A stretch of 64,000 nt of DNA. It comes from Ahrensia sp. Lineage in GTDB: Bacteria; Pseudomonadota; Alphaproteobacteria; Rhizobiales; Rhizobiaceae. Both the position numbers and the translations under genes were made by a program. Location: contig NZXU01000056.1 of the NCBI GenBank assembly GCA_002698425.1, positions 47,948 through 111,947 on the forward strand, read 5' to 3'. The notes below the pieces were generated by a model that worked only from the letters and a program-made list of their open reading frames with translations, searched no databases and was not told the DNA's origin. Positions 43,033 to 53,383 of the stretch are shown in pieces (position 1 is the first letter of the stretch; each line of letters starts with the position of its first letter).

Positions 43033-44555
43033 TATCCGCCGGCCTTTTCCACGGCCCGGCGCACGCAATCGCACAGGGCGGCCCGGATCGGGCCGTCGAG
43101 TTCGCCGGGCGCGGCGCGGAACGATCCAAGCGCCGGCTCGCTGTCGATGATCGCGGGCAGCAGATCCTTGACCGCCTCGATCCTGTCCAGCGGCACCGCA
43201 TCGAGGATGCCCTCGTCCAGCGCGGCCAGCAGCGCAATCTGGTCGACCGGGCGCAACGGCGAAAAGCGGCGCTGCGCCAGCAACGCGCCGATCCGCTCGC
43301 CATGCGCGATGCGCGTCTTGAGGGTTTCGTCGCCGAAGCCGCCGAACCGGGAAAAGACGCGCAGTTCGAGATATTGCGCATAATCGAGCCGGACCCGGCC
43401 GGCGACGGCTTTCAGGGCGTCGAGCTGCGCCTTGCCGCCAACGCGGCTGACCGACATGCCGACATCGACCGCCGGACGCTGATTGGCCGCGAACAGCTGG
43501 TTCGACAGGACGATCTGTCCGTCCGAGATCGAGATCAGATTGGTCGGGATATAGGCGGAGAGATTGCCGGCCTCGATCTCGGCGATCGGCAGCGCCGTCA
43601 GCGATCCGCCGCCCTTGTCCGGCGACAGCTTCGCCGCGCGCTCGAGCAGCCGCGCATGCAGGTAGAAGATGTCGCCCGGATAGGCTTCGCGGCCGGGCGG
43701 CTGGCGCGCCAGCAGCGCCAGTTCGCGATGCGTCGCGGCGTGCTTCGTCAGGTCGTCGAGCACGATCAGCGCATGGCCGCCCCGATCGCGGATATGTTCA
43801 GCGACGGTCATGCCGGCGAAAGGCGCCAGCCAGCGCAACCCCGGCTCGGCTGTCGCCGGCGCCACGACGAAGATGCAGCGCTCCGCCGCCCCCTTCTCCC
43901 GGATCGCGTCGACCGCGCGGCGCACCGCCGAGGCGCGCTGCCCGATCGCCACATAGACACAGACAATATCCGTGTCCTTCTGGTTGATGATCGTGTCGAC
44001 CGCGATCGAGGTCTTGCCCGTCGCCCGCTCGCCGATGACCAGTTCGCGCTGGCCGCGACCGATGGCGAAGAGCGAATCGATGACCAGCAGCCCGGTCTGC
44101 ACCGGTTCGGACACGAAATCCCGGTCGATGATCGCCGGCGCAGGCTTTTCTACCGGTTCGAGATGCGTCATGTCGACGGGGTCGCCCTCGTCCAGCACAC
44201 GTCCGAGCGGGTCGATCATGCGCCCGAGCAGGCTGTCGCCGACCGGCACGCTGACCAGTTCATGCAGGCGCCGCACCGCCATGCCCGCGTCGACGCCTTC
44301 GCCGCTGTCGAGCAGCACGGCCTGCAGCATTTCGGTCTCCAGATTGAGCACGAAAGCACGCGAGCCGTTTTCGAATTCGAGCAGTTCGCCGAGCCGCGCC
44401 GCACCCAGCCCGGACACCTCGGCCAGACCGTCGGAGATTTGCGCCACCCGCCCGATCGCCTCCGATCGCGCGCCGAGTTCGACGCTGCCGATCGTGTCGA
44501 ACAGCCCCTTCAGCTCCGGATCGGTTTCCGGTTTCCGGCGATCAGCCTCGCTCAT
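43032..44555 (-). CDS. atpA: N-ATPase subunit alpha
   Basis: A 507-residue nucleotide-binding subunit of F1. It has the P-loop [18 protein letters not shown] near residue 178 and the family patch [28 protein letters not shown] near 335. Together with beta it forms the catalytic hexamer. The start overlaps atpF by 14 bp. It is the second gene from the end of the atpD-C-Q-R-B-E-F-A-G operon, an order specific to N-ATPases. Confidence 0.95.
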   Translation of the reverse strand: MSEADRRKPETDPELKGLFDTIGSVELGARSEAIGRVAQISDGLAEVSGLGAARLGELLEFENGSRAFVLNLETEMLQAVLLDSGEGVDAGMAVRRLHELVSVPVGDSLLGRMIDPLGRVLDEGDPVDMTHLEPVEKPAPAIIDRDFVSEPVQTGLLVIDSLFAIGRGQRELVIGERATGKTSIAVDTIINQKDTDIVCVYVAIGQRASAVRRAVDAIREKGAAERCIFVVAPATAEPGLRWLAPFAGMTVAEHIRDRGGHALIVLDDLTKHAATHRELALLARQPPGREAYPGDIFYLHARLLERAAKLSPDKGGGSLTALPIAEIEAGNLSAYIPTNLISISDGQIVLSNQLFAANQRPAVDVGMSVSRVGGKAQLDALKAVAGRVRLDYAQYLELRVFSRFGGFGDETLKTRIAHGERIGALLAQRRFSPLRPVDQIALLAALDEGILDAVPLDRIEAVKDLLPAIIDSEPALGSFRAAPGELDGPIRAALCDCVRRAVEKAGG

Positions 44556-45285
44556 TGTCCCCCAGCGCCTTTGCCATCCGTTCGAGGTCCGACCCGAGCG
44601 AATTGCGGATCACGCCGTGACGGCTCCGCAGTTCCAGCCCGGCAAGCAGCGTATCGTCGACCTCCACCGGCAACGGCCCCTCATGATCGACCATCTTGCC
44701 GATCGCGGCATCGACTTTCACGCGCTCCTCGTCGCTGAGCGCGCGCGGCGCGACGAGATGAAGGCCGGCGCCATCGCCCAGGATCGCTGCGCGCTCCTCC
44801 TGCCCGAGTTTCGACAACGCCTCGGCCAGCCGTTCCGGATATCCTGAAATCCGTGCATCGACAGGCAGATCGGCCAGCAGCCGTCCGGCAACGGCGATCG
44901 CCAGGTCCGTCGCGCGCTGCAATTGCCGTTCATGCTCTTCCTTCGACGCATGGGCGGCCGCGTCGCGCGCCTTCTCTATGACGGTGGCCGCCTCGGCCTT
45001 GGCATCCTCCAGCAGCGCCTGTTTCTGCGCATCGGCGTCCTCATGCGCCTTCTGCAGCAGATCGGCGCGTTCCGCCGCGATCCGGTCCCTTTCCGCCGCC
45101 GCCGCCTTCTCGGCCTCCGCCGCGTCGCGCTTGGCTTCCTCGGCCTCCTTCAGTACCCGGTCGGTCTCGGCCTTCCGTTCGGCGATGATCCGCGCCACCG
45201 GCTTGAACAGGAAGCGCGCGAGCAACCACGCCAGCACCGCGATGTTGACGAGTTGAAAGGCGAAGGTCCACCAGTCGAATTGCAT
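44542..45285 (-). CDS. atpF: N-ATPase subunit b with delta-like C-terminal part
   Basis: A 247-residue stator subunit. One N-terminal helix ([20 protein letters not shown]) is followed by a long, highly charged coiled coil up to about residue 130. The C-terminal 100 residues ([19 protein letters not shown], then [14 protein letters not shown] and [25 protein letters not shown]) resemble the F1-binding end of subunit delta. No separate atpH occurs in the operon, as is known for N-ATPases, so this protein probably joins both stator functions. Confidence 0.9.
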   Translation of the reverse strand: MQFDWWTFAFQLVNIAVLAWLLARFLFKPVARIIAERKAETDRVLKEAEEAKRDAAEAEKAAAAERDRIAAERADLLQKAHEDADAQKQALLEDAKAEAATVIEKARDAAAHASKEEHERQLQRATDLAIAVAGRLLADLPVDARISGYPERLAEALSKLGQEERAAILGDGAGLHLVAPRALSDEERVKVDAAIGKMVDHEGPLPVEVDDTLLAGLELRSRHGVIRNSLGSDLERMAKALGDNERG

Positions 45286-45300
45286 CGGAAAAGGCTGGTC

Positions 45301-45546
45301 CTAGACCGTATAGGGATTGGCGAAGAGCAGCAGCAGCGCGATGACGAGGCAGTAGATCGCCATCGTCTCGATCATGGCGAGGCCGACGAAAAGGGTTCGC
45401 GACAGCGTACCCGCGGCTTCCGGCTGGCGGGCGATCGCGTCCATCGCGGCCGCCACCGCGCGGCCTTCGCCGAGCGCCGGCCCGATCGCACCAAACGACA
45501 CGGCAAGCGCCGCGCCGAGAATGCTGACCATCTTGATCATATCCAT
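45301..45546 (-). CDS. atpE: N-ATPase subunit c
   Basis: An 81-residue proteolipid of two helices joined by the ARQPEA loop (residues 39-44). The ion-binding carboxylate is E60 in helix 2 (MIETMAIY), and helix 1 carries a second carboxylate E27 (GPALGEGRA) where Na+-type rings have glutamine. The hydroxyl pair that coordinates Na+ in Ilyobacter (Ser-Thr after the glutamate) is Thr61-Met62 here, while Tyr65 is kept. This double-carboxylate pattern favours H+ or leaves the specificity open, against the usual label of Na+ pump. The gene overlaps the atpB stop by 1 bp. Confidence 0.93.
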   Translation of the reverse strand: MDMIKMVSILGAALAVSFGAIGPALGEGRAVAAAMDAIARQPEAAGTLSRTLFVGLAMIETMAIYCLVIALLLLFANPYTV

Positions 45547-46238
45547 CAGTGAGTGTCCTTTCGGGGAGTTTCGGCGCCTTCGCCGCTGACGGCGGCGCCG
45601 ATAAAGACGGTCGCGAGGACCGCGAAGATATAGGCCTGGACGGCGCCGGTCAGAAGATCGAGCGCCATCAGCGGGATCGGCACCAGAAGTCCGGCAAGCG
45701 ACAGCACGATGCCGACGACGAAGACGCCGCTCATGACATTGCCGAACAGGCGCACCATCAGCGAGAAGGTCCGCGTGATCTGCTCGACGAGATTGAGCGG
45801 GATCATCACCCAGGAGGGTTCCGCGAAGGTTTTCAGATAACCGAGCGGGCCGTTCGATCTGACGCCATGGAAGATTGTTGCGGCGAACACGATCGCCGCC
45901 AGGGCCGCGTCCGTCTCCAGATGCGCCGTCGGCGGCTCGACATTCGGAACGGCCGAGGCCCAGTTCGCGAACAGGATGAAGATGAACAGCGTCCCGATCA
46001 GCGTGCGAAACGGCGCGGGATCGCGCTGCATCGTCGATTCTATCTGCGCATCGATGGTCCCGACCAGAAGCTCCAGAACGGTCTGCGCCGATCCGGCCTC
46101 GACGCTCAGCTTGCGCGTCAACAGGAAGCAACCGCCGGCGAGCACGGCCATCACCGCCCATGTCGTCAGTACGACATGGGTAATCGGAACGGGACCGATC
46201 GAAAACGCGGTCTGGAGGATGAGCGGGGAATCGTTCAC
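45546..46238 (-). CDS. atpB: N-ATPase subunit a
   Basis: A 230-residue membrane subunit with five or six helices that forms the ion half-channels. The essential arginine is in FSLMVRLFGNVMSG near residue 167, and a terminal QAYIFAVLATVFIGAAV helix follows. The start is a GTG at 46238 that overlaps the atpR stop (GTGA), giving MNDSPLILQTAF. It is shorter at the N-terminus than many housekeeping a-subunits, as is usual for N-ATPases. Confidence 0.92.
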   Translation of the reverse strand: MNDSPLILQTAFSIGPVPITHVVLTTWAVMAVLAGGCFLLTRKLSVEAGSAQTVLELLVGTIDAQIESTMQRDPAPFRTLIGTLFIFILFANWASAVPNVEPPTAHLETDAALAAIVFAATIFHGVRSNGPLGYLKTFAEPSWVMIPLNLVEQITRTFSLMVRLFGNVMSGVFVVGIVLSLAGLLVPIPLMALDLLTGAVQAYIFAVLATVFIGAAVSGEGAETPRKDTH

Positions 46239-46543
46239 GTCTCGGCCTCCGCCTCCGACCGCGCCAGCACCCGCCGCCGCGCGAAAAGGACGCCGGCCGC
46301 GCCCGCGAGCAGCGCCTGCGCGCCGAAAAGCGCCATGCCGAACAGGATCGCGCCGAGAAGCGCCAGCCGTCCAAGCTGCAGCGCGATCGCGGTCAGGTCG
46401 CCATTGGCGAGCCGCCGCGCCACGCCCTTCAGCGAGCGAAAATGGAAGAGCCCCGCCGCAAACCCGACAGCCAGCGCGATAACGATCGAGGCGAACCATG
46501 CCGGGCTCAGCCATTCCAGATGATGCGGCGACAACAGCGTCAT
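46235..46543 (-). CDS. atpR: N-ATPase accessory subunit AtpR
   Basis: A 102-residue protein with three hydrophobic helices, the first LSPAWFASIVIALAVGFAAGLFHF, and a basic patch (RSLKGVARRLANG) after it. AtpR occurs only in N-ATPase operons, between atpQ and atpB, as here; its arginine-containing helices are thought to help assemble the c-ring or interact with it. It overlaps both neighbours by 4 bp. Assignment is by position and topology. Confidence 0.85.
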   Translation of the reverse strand: MTLLSPHHLEWLSPAWFASIVIALAVGFAAGLFHFRSLKGVARRLANGDLTAIALQLGRLALLGAILFGMALFGAQALLAGAAGVLFARRRVLARSEAEAET

Positions 46544-46820
46544 TGCTCATGCATCCAGCGAAAGGCGAGCCATAGCCCCAGCGCCGCGCCGGCAAAGGTC
46601 AGCGCGGCGGCGAGCGTGATGCCCGTGCCAAGCAGGCGGTCGAGCCAGCTGCCGGCAAATATGCCGACCAGCACCGGGATGACGATCATCCAGCCGAGAA
46701 TGCCGATTTGTCCGAAACGGCGCGCCAGCGACGGCTCGGGATCATGCGCCAGCAATTCGGCGCGCTCGGCTTCCTTGCGCGCGGCCTCGCCCAGATGATT
46801 GCCGTCTCGCGGTGCGTCGC

Positions 46821-46824
<4 letters not shown>
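46540..46824 (-). CDS. atpQ: N-ATPase accessory subunit AtpQ (AtpI-like)
   Basis: A 94-residue protein with a charged N-terminal third (LGEAARKEAERAELL) and two membrane helices (GILGWMIVIPVLVGIFAGSWLD and ALTFAGAALGLWLAFRWMHE), the AtpI-like fold. It is expected to assist membrane-sector assembly. The start at 46824 overlaps the atpC stop by 4 bp; the longer in-frame reading is the opposite frame of atpC. Position between atpC and atpR is diagnostic of the N-ATPase operon. Confidence 0.85.
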
Positions 46825-48745
<1,921 letters not shown>

Positions 48746-48792
48746 TCACGATCATGATCGCATGCTAATGCGCTTTGAATCGCGTCGCCACC

Positions 48793-48806
48793 TTGACGTT
48801 TGTCAA
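48793..48806. promoter_or_regulatory. FNR/FixK-type box upstream of the N-ATPase operon
   Basis: TTGAC-GTTT-GTCAA is a perfect palindromic Crp/Fnr-type site (TTGA[CT]-N4-[AG]TCAA), centred about 81 bp upstream of the atpD ATG. On the minus strand it also supplies a TTGACA that could serve as a -35 element, in which case binding might repress. Confidence 0.6.
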
Positions 48807-48903
48807 TCGGGAAGGCGGAAGCCCCGGCCGGGCGAAACCGGCATGTGCGGTTAGAGAGGCAAAAACGAATTAGGGCGCGGCGGTCGCCGCGCCCGGTCGA
48901 AGC

Positions 48904-49104
48904 TTAGAACGCGGTCCCCGGCTTGACGCCGATCGCCTTGAAGATCATCGCGGCCGGGCAGAAGCCCGTGAAGGCCGACTGGATCTGGTTCAGGCCGATA
49001 AACACGGTGAACCAGAGGAAATAGGGCGACACATACCATGTCAGAACGACGGAAAGCAGCGTCATCAGACCTGCGAAAGCCAGCACCATACGGTCGAGGG
49101 ACAT
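48904..49104 (-). CDS. DUF2892 (YgaP-like) membrane protein
   Basis: A 66-residue protein with two helices (MVLAFAGLMTLLSVVLTWYV and the FLWFTVFIGLNQIQSAFTGFCPAAMIFKAIG stretch). The NQIQSAFTGFCP motif with its single cysteine is the DUF2892 hallmark; in YgaP this part is fused to a rhodanese domain, so a link with sulfur chemistry is known. The start at 49104 gives MSLDRMVL. It lies 115 bp after the SQR-like gene on the same strand, with an AT-rich control region and hairpin between. Confidence 0.9.
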   Translation of the reverse strand: MSLDRMVLAFAGLMTLLSVVLTWYVSPYFLWFTVFIGLNQIQSAFTGFCPAAMIFKAIGVKPGTAF

Positions 49105-49130
49105 GCGAACTTGAACTCCTTTGATGTCAT

Positions 49131-49151
49131 GCCCGCCGACAAGCGGCGGGC
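49131..49151. repeat. GC-rich hairpin before the DUF2892 gene
   Basis: GCCCGCCG and CGGCGGGC form a perfect 8-bp stem with a 5-base loop. No T-tract follows on either strand. On the minus strand it is followed within about 20 bases by the AAAGGAG ribosome site of the DUF2892 gene, so it may shape the leader of that mRNA. Confidence 0.5.
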
Positions 49152-49163
49152 TCCTCAAACACA

Positions 49164-49212
49164 TATGGAAATTATGGTATATTTGTCAAGCTTTATATGA
49201 GGAATCCTTTAT
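49164..49212. promoter_or_regulatory. AT-rich control island between SQR and DUF2892 genes
   Basis: A sharply AT-rich stretch with the direct repeat CTTTATAT (about 49191 and 49207 region), and on the minus strand TTGACA followed by AATATACCATAAT. It probably contains the DUF2892 promoter and a regulator site. The exact elements could not be assigned. Confidence 0.4.
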
Positions 49213-49218
49213 ATAAGA

Positions 49219-50514
49219 TCAGGCGTCCTCGATCTCGAACTTGACTTCCTTCAGCTTCTGGATGCCCAGCGCCTGCATGGCGAGGCGCTCATAGGCGGGC
49301 TCCGACTTGCCCGAGCGGATCTTGTGCAGGAAGTATTTCTCGAAGCCGACCTTGGCGAGATGCACCCACTTGCCCGACGACGACCAGTTGACGTTGCGCG
49401 GCGGGAGTTGCGGCTGGGCGACGAAGGCGATGCCGGAATCGCCGAAATCGGCAAGACAGACCGCATTCCACGTGCCCTGCGCGTCCGGCTTTTCGCCGCG
49501 CACCAGCTTGCCGATATTGTGCGCCGTGGCCGTGACCATGGATTCGATCATGAAGCCGGTCTTCGGCACGCCGACCGGAACCGGCGTCGGCCCCATCGGC
49601 GGAATGGCGACGCACACGCCGACCGAGAAGATCTCCGGATATTTCGGGTTCTGCTGATGCTTGTCGGCGAGGATGAAGCCGCGCGGATTGGTCAGACCCT
49701 CGATCTCGCGCACCGCTGCGACGCCGCGGAAAGCCGGCAGCATCATGGAAAACTTGAAAGGCAGTTCATGCGCCTTCTTCACCGAGCCGTCATCGGCGAA
49801 TTCCGAGACATGCATCGTGCCTTCTTCGACCTTGTCGACCTTGGCGTTGGTGACCCACTTGATGTGATGGTTGCGCATCTCGCTTTCGAGAAGCCCCTTC
49901 GTGTCGCCCACACCGTCGAGACCGAGATGGCCGATATAGGGTTCCGACGTCACGAAGGTCATCGGCACCTGGTCGCGGATCTTCGCGTCGCGCAGCGCCT
50001 TGTCGAGAATGAAGGCGAATTCGTAGGCCGGACCGAAACAGGACGCGCCCTGCACCGCACCGACGATCACCGGCCCCGGATTGGCGACCAGCTTGTCGAA
50101 CGCCGCCTTCGCCTGGACTGCGTGATCGACATGGCAGACCGACTGCGTATGCGCCTCCGGCCCGAGCCCCTCGATCTCGTCGAAGGCGAGTTCAGGCCCG
50201 GTTGCGATGACGAGGTAATCGTACTCGACCGACGTGCCGTCATTCAGCTCGATGCGCTTGTCGGCAGCATGCAGCTTCTTCGCGCCTTGCGGATAGAGAT
50301 CGATATTGCGCTTCTTCATCACCGCGGTCAGGTCGACCTCGATGGCGTCCTTGTCGCGCCAGCCGACCGCCACCCACGGATTCGACGGCACGAAGGAATA
50401 AACGCTTCCATTGTTGATGACGGAAACCTTGTGTTCCTTCGAGAGCTCCTCGCGGACCTCGTAGGCCATGATCGTGCCGCCGAGGCCGGCACCCAGAACG
50501 ACGACATGCGCCAT
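49219..50514 (-). CDS. sqr: Sulfide:quinone oxidoreductase-like flavoprotein
   Basis: A 431-residue FAD enzyme of the SQR/flavocytochrome c-sulfide dehydrogenase group. The FAD-binding motif is HVVVLGAGLGGTIMAYEV at the N-terminus, with YDYLVIATGPEL near residue 110. Candidate redox cysteines lie in VQGASCFGPAYEFAF near 165 and FSVGVCVAIPPMGPTPVP near 320. There is no signal peptide; SQRs bind the inner membrane peripherally and reduce quinone with sulfide. The start at 50514 follows GGAGGAAAATCATC. The DUF2892 gene downstream and the sulfite dehydrogenase in the same window support a sulfur-oxidation role. The SQR subtype is not assigned. Confidence 0.83.
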   Translation of the reverse strand: MAHVVVLGAGLGGTIMAYEVREELSKEHKVSVINNGSVYSFVPSNPWVAVGWRDKDAIEVDLTAVMKKRNIDLYPQGAKKLHAADKRIELNDGTSVEYDYLVIATGPELAFDEIEGLGPEAHTQSVCHVDHAVQAKAAFDKLVANPGPVIVGAVQGASCFGPAYEFAFILDKALRDAKIRDQVPMTFVTSEPYIGHLGLDGVGDTKGLLESEMRNHHIKWVTNAKVDKVEEGTMHVSEFADDGSVKKAHELPFKFSMMLPAFRGVAAVREIEGLTNPRGFILADKHQQNPKYPEIFSVGVCVAIPPMGPTPVPVGVPKTGFMIESMVTATAHNIGKLVRGEKPDAQGTWNAVCLADFGDSGIAFVAQPQLPPRNVNWSSSGKWVHLAKVGFEKYFLHKIRSGKSEPAYERLAMQALGIQKLKEVKFEIEDA

Positions 50515-50585
50515 GATGATTTTCCTCCACAATCGATGACGGGCATTCTTATGCGAAAATTGGCATATGTCCTGCCGGCCCCGCA

Positions 50586-50599
50586 TTGATCAGTGTCAA
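50586..50599. promoter_or_regulatory. FNR/FixK-type box upstream of the SQR gene
   Basis: TTGAT-CAGT-GTCAA, a consensus FNR/FixK/DNR-type site centred about 78 bp upstream of the SQR ATG at 50514 and 172 bp upstream of the divergent bmp gene. Distance favours a role for SQR. Confidence 0.55.
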
Positions 50600-50764
50600 C
50601 TGCATGACACGGCCTGGACGTTGTCTTCGTTTCGTCCCTCAGGGTATTGGTTTTCCCGGCAAATCCGGCATAGTGTCGGCTGCGTGCAACGTCGTAAACG
50701 TTGGGTATTGCATTTCGTGTCCGGGTTCCTTTGAATTCCGGTCTTTATTCCCAGGGAGTATCTC

Positions 50765-51793
50765 ATGATTCACAAAAGCAGACTTCTGGGCGGCGTCGCT
50801 GTGGCGACGGCGCTGCTGTTCGGGTCGATCTCGTCGGCGGCGGCCTTTACCGCCTGCCAGGTGACCGACACCGGCGGCATCGATGACGCGGGCTTCAACC
50901 AGACGGCCTGGAAGGGCGTCCAGGACGCGATGGACGCAAAGGGCATCGAAGGCCGCTTTCTCGAGAGCCAGGCCGAGACCGATTACGAGGCCAACCTGAA
51001 CTCGCTGCTCGGCGGCAGCTGCGACGTGATCATCACCGTCGGCTTCCTGATGGGCGACGCTACCAAGGCGGCGGCCGAAGCCAATCCGGACCAGAAATTC
51101 TCCATCGTCGACTTCGCCTACGATCCGACGATCCCGAATGTGGTCGGCCAGGTCTTCGCCACCGACCAGGCGGCCTTCCTTGCCGGCTATCTCGCGGCGG
51201 GCATGACCGAAACCGGCGTTCTCGGCACCTTCGGCGGCATCAACATTCCGCCGGTGACCGTCTTCATGGACGGCTTTGCCCGCGGCGCGGCTTACTACAA
51301 CGAGAAGAAGGGCACGGACGTGAAGGTTCTCGGATGGGATCCGGAAGCCAAGGACGGCCTGTTCACCAACAACTTCGAGAGCCTGGACGACGGCCGCACC
51401 TTCGCCCAGAACCTCTATGACGAAGGCGCCGACATCGTCATGCCGGTCGCCGGCCCCGTCGGCCTCGGCTCCGCCGCGCTCGCCGACGAGCTCGGCACCG
51501 ACAAGCTGAAGATCATCGGCGTCGACGCCGACCAGTACATGACCGACACCGAGAAGCAGGACGTCTACCTGACTTCGGTTCTCAAGCGCATGGACGCCAC
51601 CGTTCAGGCGGTGATCGAGTCCGTCATGGACGACACTTTCGAGGGCGGCCTCACCGTCGGCACGCTGGAAAACGACGGCGTCGGCCTCGCGCCGTTCCAC
51701 GCCTTCGAGGACGCCGTTCCGGCCGAGCTGAAATCCGAGCTGGAAGAAATCAAGGCCGGCATCATCGACGGTTCGATCAGCGTAGGCGGCTAA
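50765..51793 (+). CDS. BMP family ABC transporter substrate-binding protein
   Basis: A 342-residue periplasmic binding protein of the BMP (basic membrane protein) class, related to nucleoside-binding lipoproteins. A Sec signal peptide (LLGGVAVATALLFGSISSAAA) precedes the mature part, which has TDTGGIDDAGFNQTAWKGVQ near residue 35, characteristic of BMP proteins. No lipobox cysteine is placed properly, so it is probably soluble. It is first in a four-gene purine or pyrimidine nucleoside-type importer operon. A hairpin terminator after it would allow more binding protein than ATPase. Confidence 0.9.
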   Translation: MIHKSRLLGGVAVATALLFGSISSAAAFTACQVTDTGGIDDAGFNQTAWKGVQDAMDAKGIEGRFLESQAETDYEANLNSLLGGSCDVIITVGFLMGDATKAAAEANPDQKFSIVDFAYDPTIPNVVGQVFATDQAAFLAGYLAAGMTETGVLGTFGGINIPPVTVFMDGFARGAAYYNEKKGTDVKVLGWDPEAKDGLFTNNFESLDDGRTFAQNLYDEGADIVMPVAGPVGLGSAALADELGTDKLKIIGVDADQYMTDTEKQDVYLTSVLKRMDATVQAVIESVMDDTFEGGLTVGTLENDGVGLAPFHAFEDAVPAELKSELEEIKAGIIDGSISVGG

Positions 51794-51808
51794 TTCCGCC
51801 CGACATCA

Positions 51809-51839
51809 CCCGCCGCCGCGCATCCCGTGTGGCGGCGGG
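51809..51839 (+). terminator. Attenuating terminator between bmp and the ATPase gene
   Basis: CCCGCCGCC and GGCGGCGGG form a 9-bp stem around a 13-base loop, followed by ACTTTTTC. It sits 16 bp after the bmp stop and 33 bp before the ATPase start, so it likely reduces expression of the downstream genes relative to the binding protein. Confidence 0.75.
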
Positions 51840-51871
51840 ACTTTTTCTGCACCAGTGGGGAGTGCGACGCT

Positions 51872-53383
51872 GTGGATGTGGAACTGCGCGGCATAACGAA
51901 GCGCTTCGGGCCGGTCACGGCCAATGACAATGTCAATCTGACGATCCGCGCTGGCGAGGTGCTGGGGCTGCTCGGCGAAAACGGCGCCGGCAAATCCACC
52001 ATGATGAACATCCTCTCGGGGCTCTATTCGCCCGACGAGGGCGAGATCCTCATCGACGGCAAGAAAGTCGACTTCGAGGGGCCCGGCGACGGCATCGAGG
52101 CCGGCATCGGCATGGTCCACCAGCATTTCATGCTCGTCCCGGTCTTCACCGTGGCCGAGAATGTCATCCTGGGCGTCGAGCCGACAGGAAAATTCGACTA
52201 TCTCGACCTCGCGACCGCCCGCAAGCAGGTCCGCGACATCAACGAGAAATACGGCCTCCAGGTCGATCCGGACGCGCTGATCGAGGACCTGCCAGTCGGC
52301 ATCCAGCAGCGCGTCGAGATTCTGAAGGTGCTGTTCCGCTCGGCGGAGGTGCTGATCCTCGACGAGCCCACTGCCGTCCTGACGCCCCAGGAAGTCGAGG
52401 ACTTTTTCGGCATCGTCAAATCGCTCCGCGACGCCGGCAAGGCGATCGTCTTCATCACCCACAAGCTGCATGAAATCCTCGAAATCTCCGACCGCATCAA
52501 CGTGCTGCGCGGCGGCAGGATCACCGGCGAAGGCGATCCGAAAACCATGACGGAGAAGGAGTTGGCCGAAATGATGGTCGGCCGCCCGGTCTCCTTCGAC
52601 GTCGAAAAGGGCCCGTTCAAGCCCGGCGAGACATTGCTCGACGTGAAAGACCTCGTCGTTCTGCGCGAAAACGACGACATCGCGGTCGACCATGTCAGTT
52701 TCCATGTTCGTTCGGGCGAGGTCGTCGGCATCGCCGGCGTCCAGGGAAACGGCCAGTCGGCGCTGATCGAGGCGATTACCGGGCTTCAGCAAGCCGTGGA
52801 CGGCACCGTGGATTTCCTCGGCAAGGACATCACCCATGCCAGCGTGCGCGAACGGCACCGCATGGGCATGGCGCATGTTCCCGAGGATCGGCACAAATCC
52901 GGCATGATCTCCAATTTCACGATCTACGAGAACATGGTTCTCAACACCTATTACGAGGACCGTTTTTCCTCCGGTCCGGCGATCAAGTGGCCGGAAGTCC
53001 TGAAGACATCGGCCCAATACGCCGTCGACTTCGATGTGCGGACACCCTCCGTCTATCTCAAGGCCGGCAACCTGTCGGGCGGCAACCAGCAGAAGATGGT
53101 GGTCGCGCGCGAACTCGAACGCGAGACCAAGCTCGTCATCGCGTCGCAGCCGACACGCGGCCTCGACGTCGGCTCGATCGAATATATCCACAGCCGGCTG
53201 ATGCATTCCCGCGACGAGGGCGACGGCGTCATCATCGTCTCCTCGGAACTCGACGAGATCATGTCGCTCTCCGACCGCGTCCTCGTCATGTATGACGGAA
53301 AGATCGTCGCCGAATTCGACGCGACGGCCGGCCCATTGGACAAGAATGCCATCGGTCTCGCGATGGCCGGAGTGACCGCATGA
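51872..53383 (+). CDS. Nucleoside-type ABC transporter ATPase (two nucleotide-binding domains)
   Basis: A 503-residue ATPase with two ABC domains in one chain, as in sugar and nucleoside importers. Domain 1 has Walker A GENGAGKST near residue 35 and Walker B EVLILDEPTAVLTP near 160. Domain 2 has a degenerate Walker A (GVQGNGQSA near 290) and the signature LSGGNQQKMVVARE near 400. The start is a GTG at 51872 with GGGGAG upstream; an earlier ATG would add 15 unlike residues. It overlaps the permease gene by 4 bp. Confidence 0.93.
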   Translation: MDVELRGITKRFGPVTANDNVNLTIRAGEVLGLLGENGAGKSTMMNILSGLYSPDEGEILIDGKKVDFEGPGDGIEAGIGMVHQHFMLVPVFTVAENVILGVEPTGKFDYLDLATARKQVRDINEKYGLQVDPDALIEDLPVGIQQRVEILKVLFRSAEVLILDEPTAVLTPQEVEDFFGIVKSLRDAGKAIVFITHKLHEILEISDRINVLRGGRITGEGDPKTMTEKELAEMMVGRPVSFDVEKGPFKPGETLLDVKDLVVLRENDDIAVDHVSFHVRSGEVVGIAGVQGNGQSALIEAITGLQQAVDGTVDFLGKDITHASVRERHRMGMAHVPEDRHKSGMISNFTIYENMVLNTYYEDRFSSGPAIKWPEVLKTSAQYAVDFDVRTPSVYLKAGNLSGGNQQKMVVARELERETKLVIASQPTRGLDVGSIEYIHSRLMHSRDEGDGVIIVSSELDEIMSLSDRVLVMYDGKIVAEFDATAGPLDKNAIGLAMAGVTA

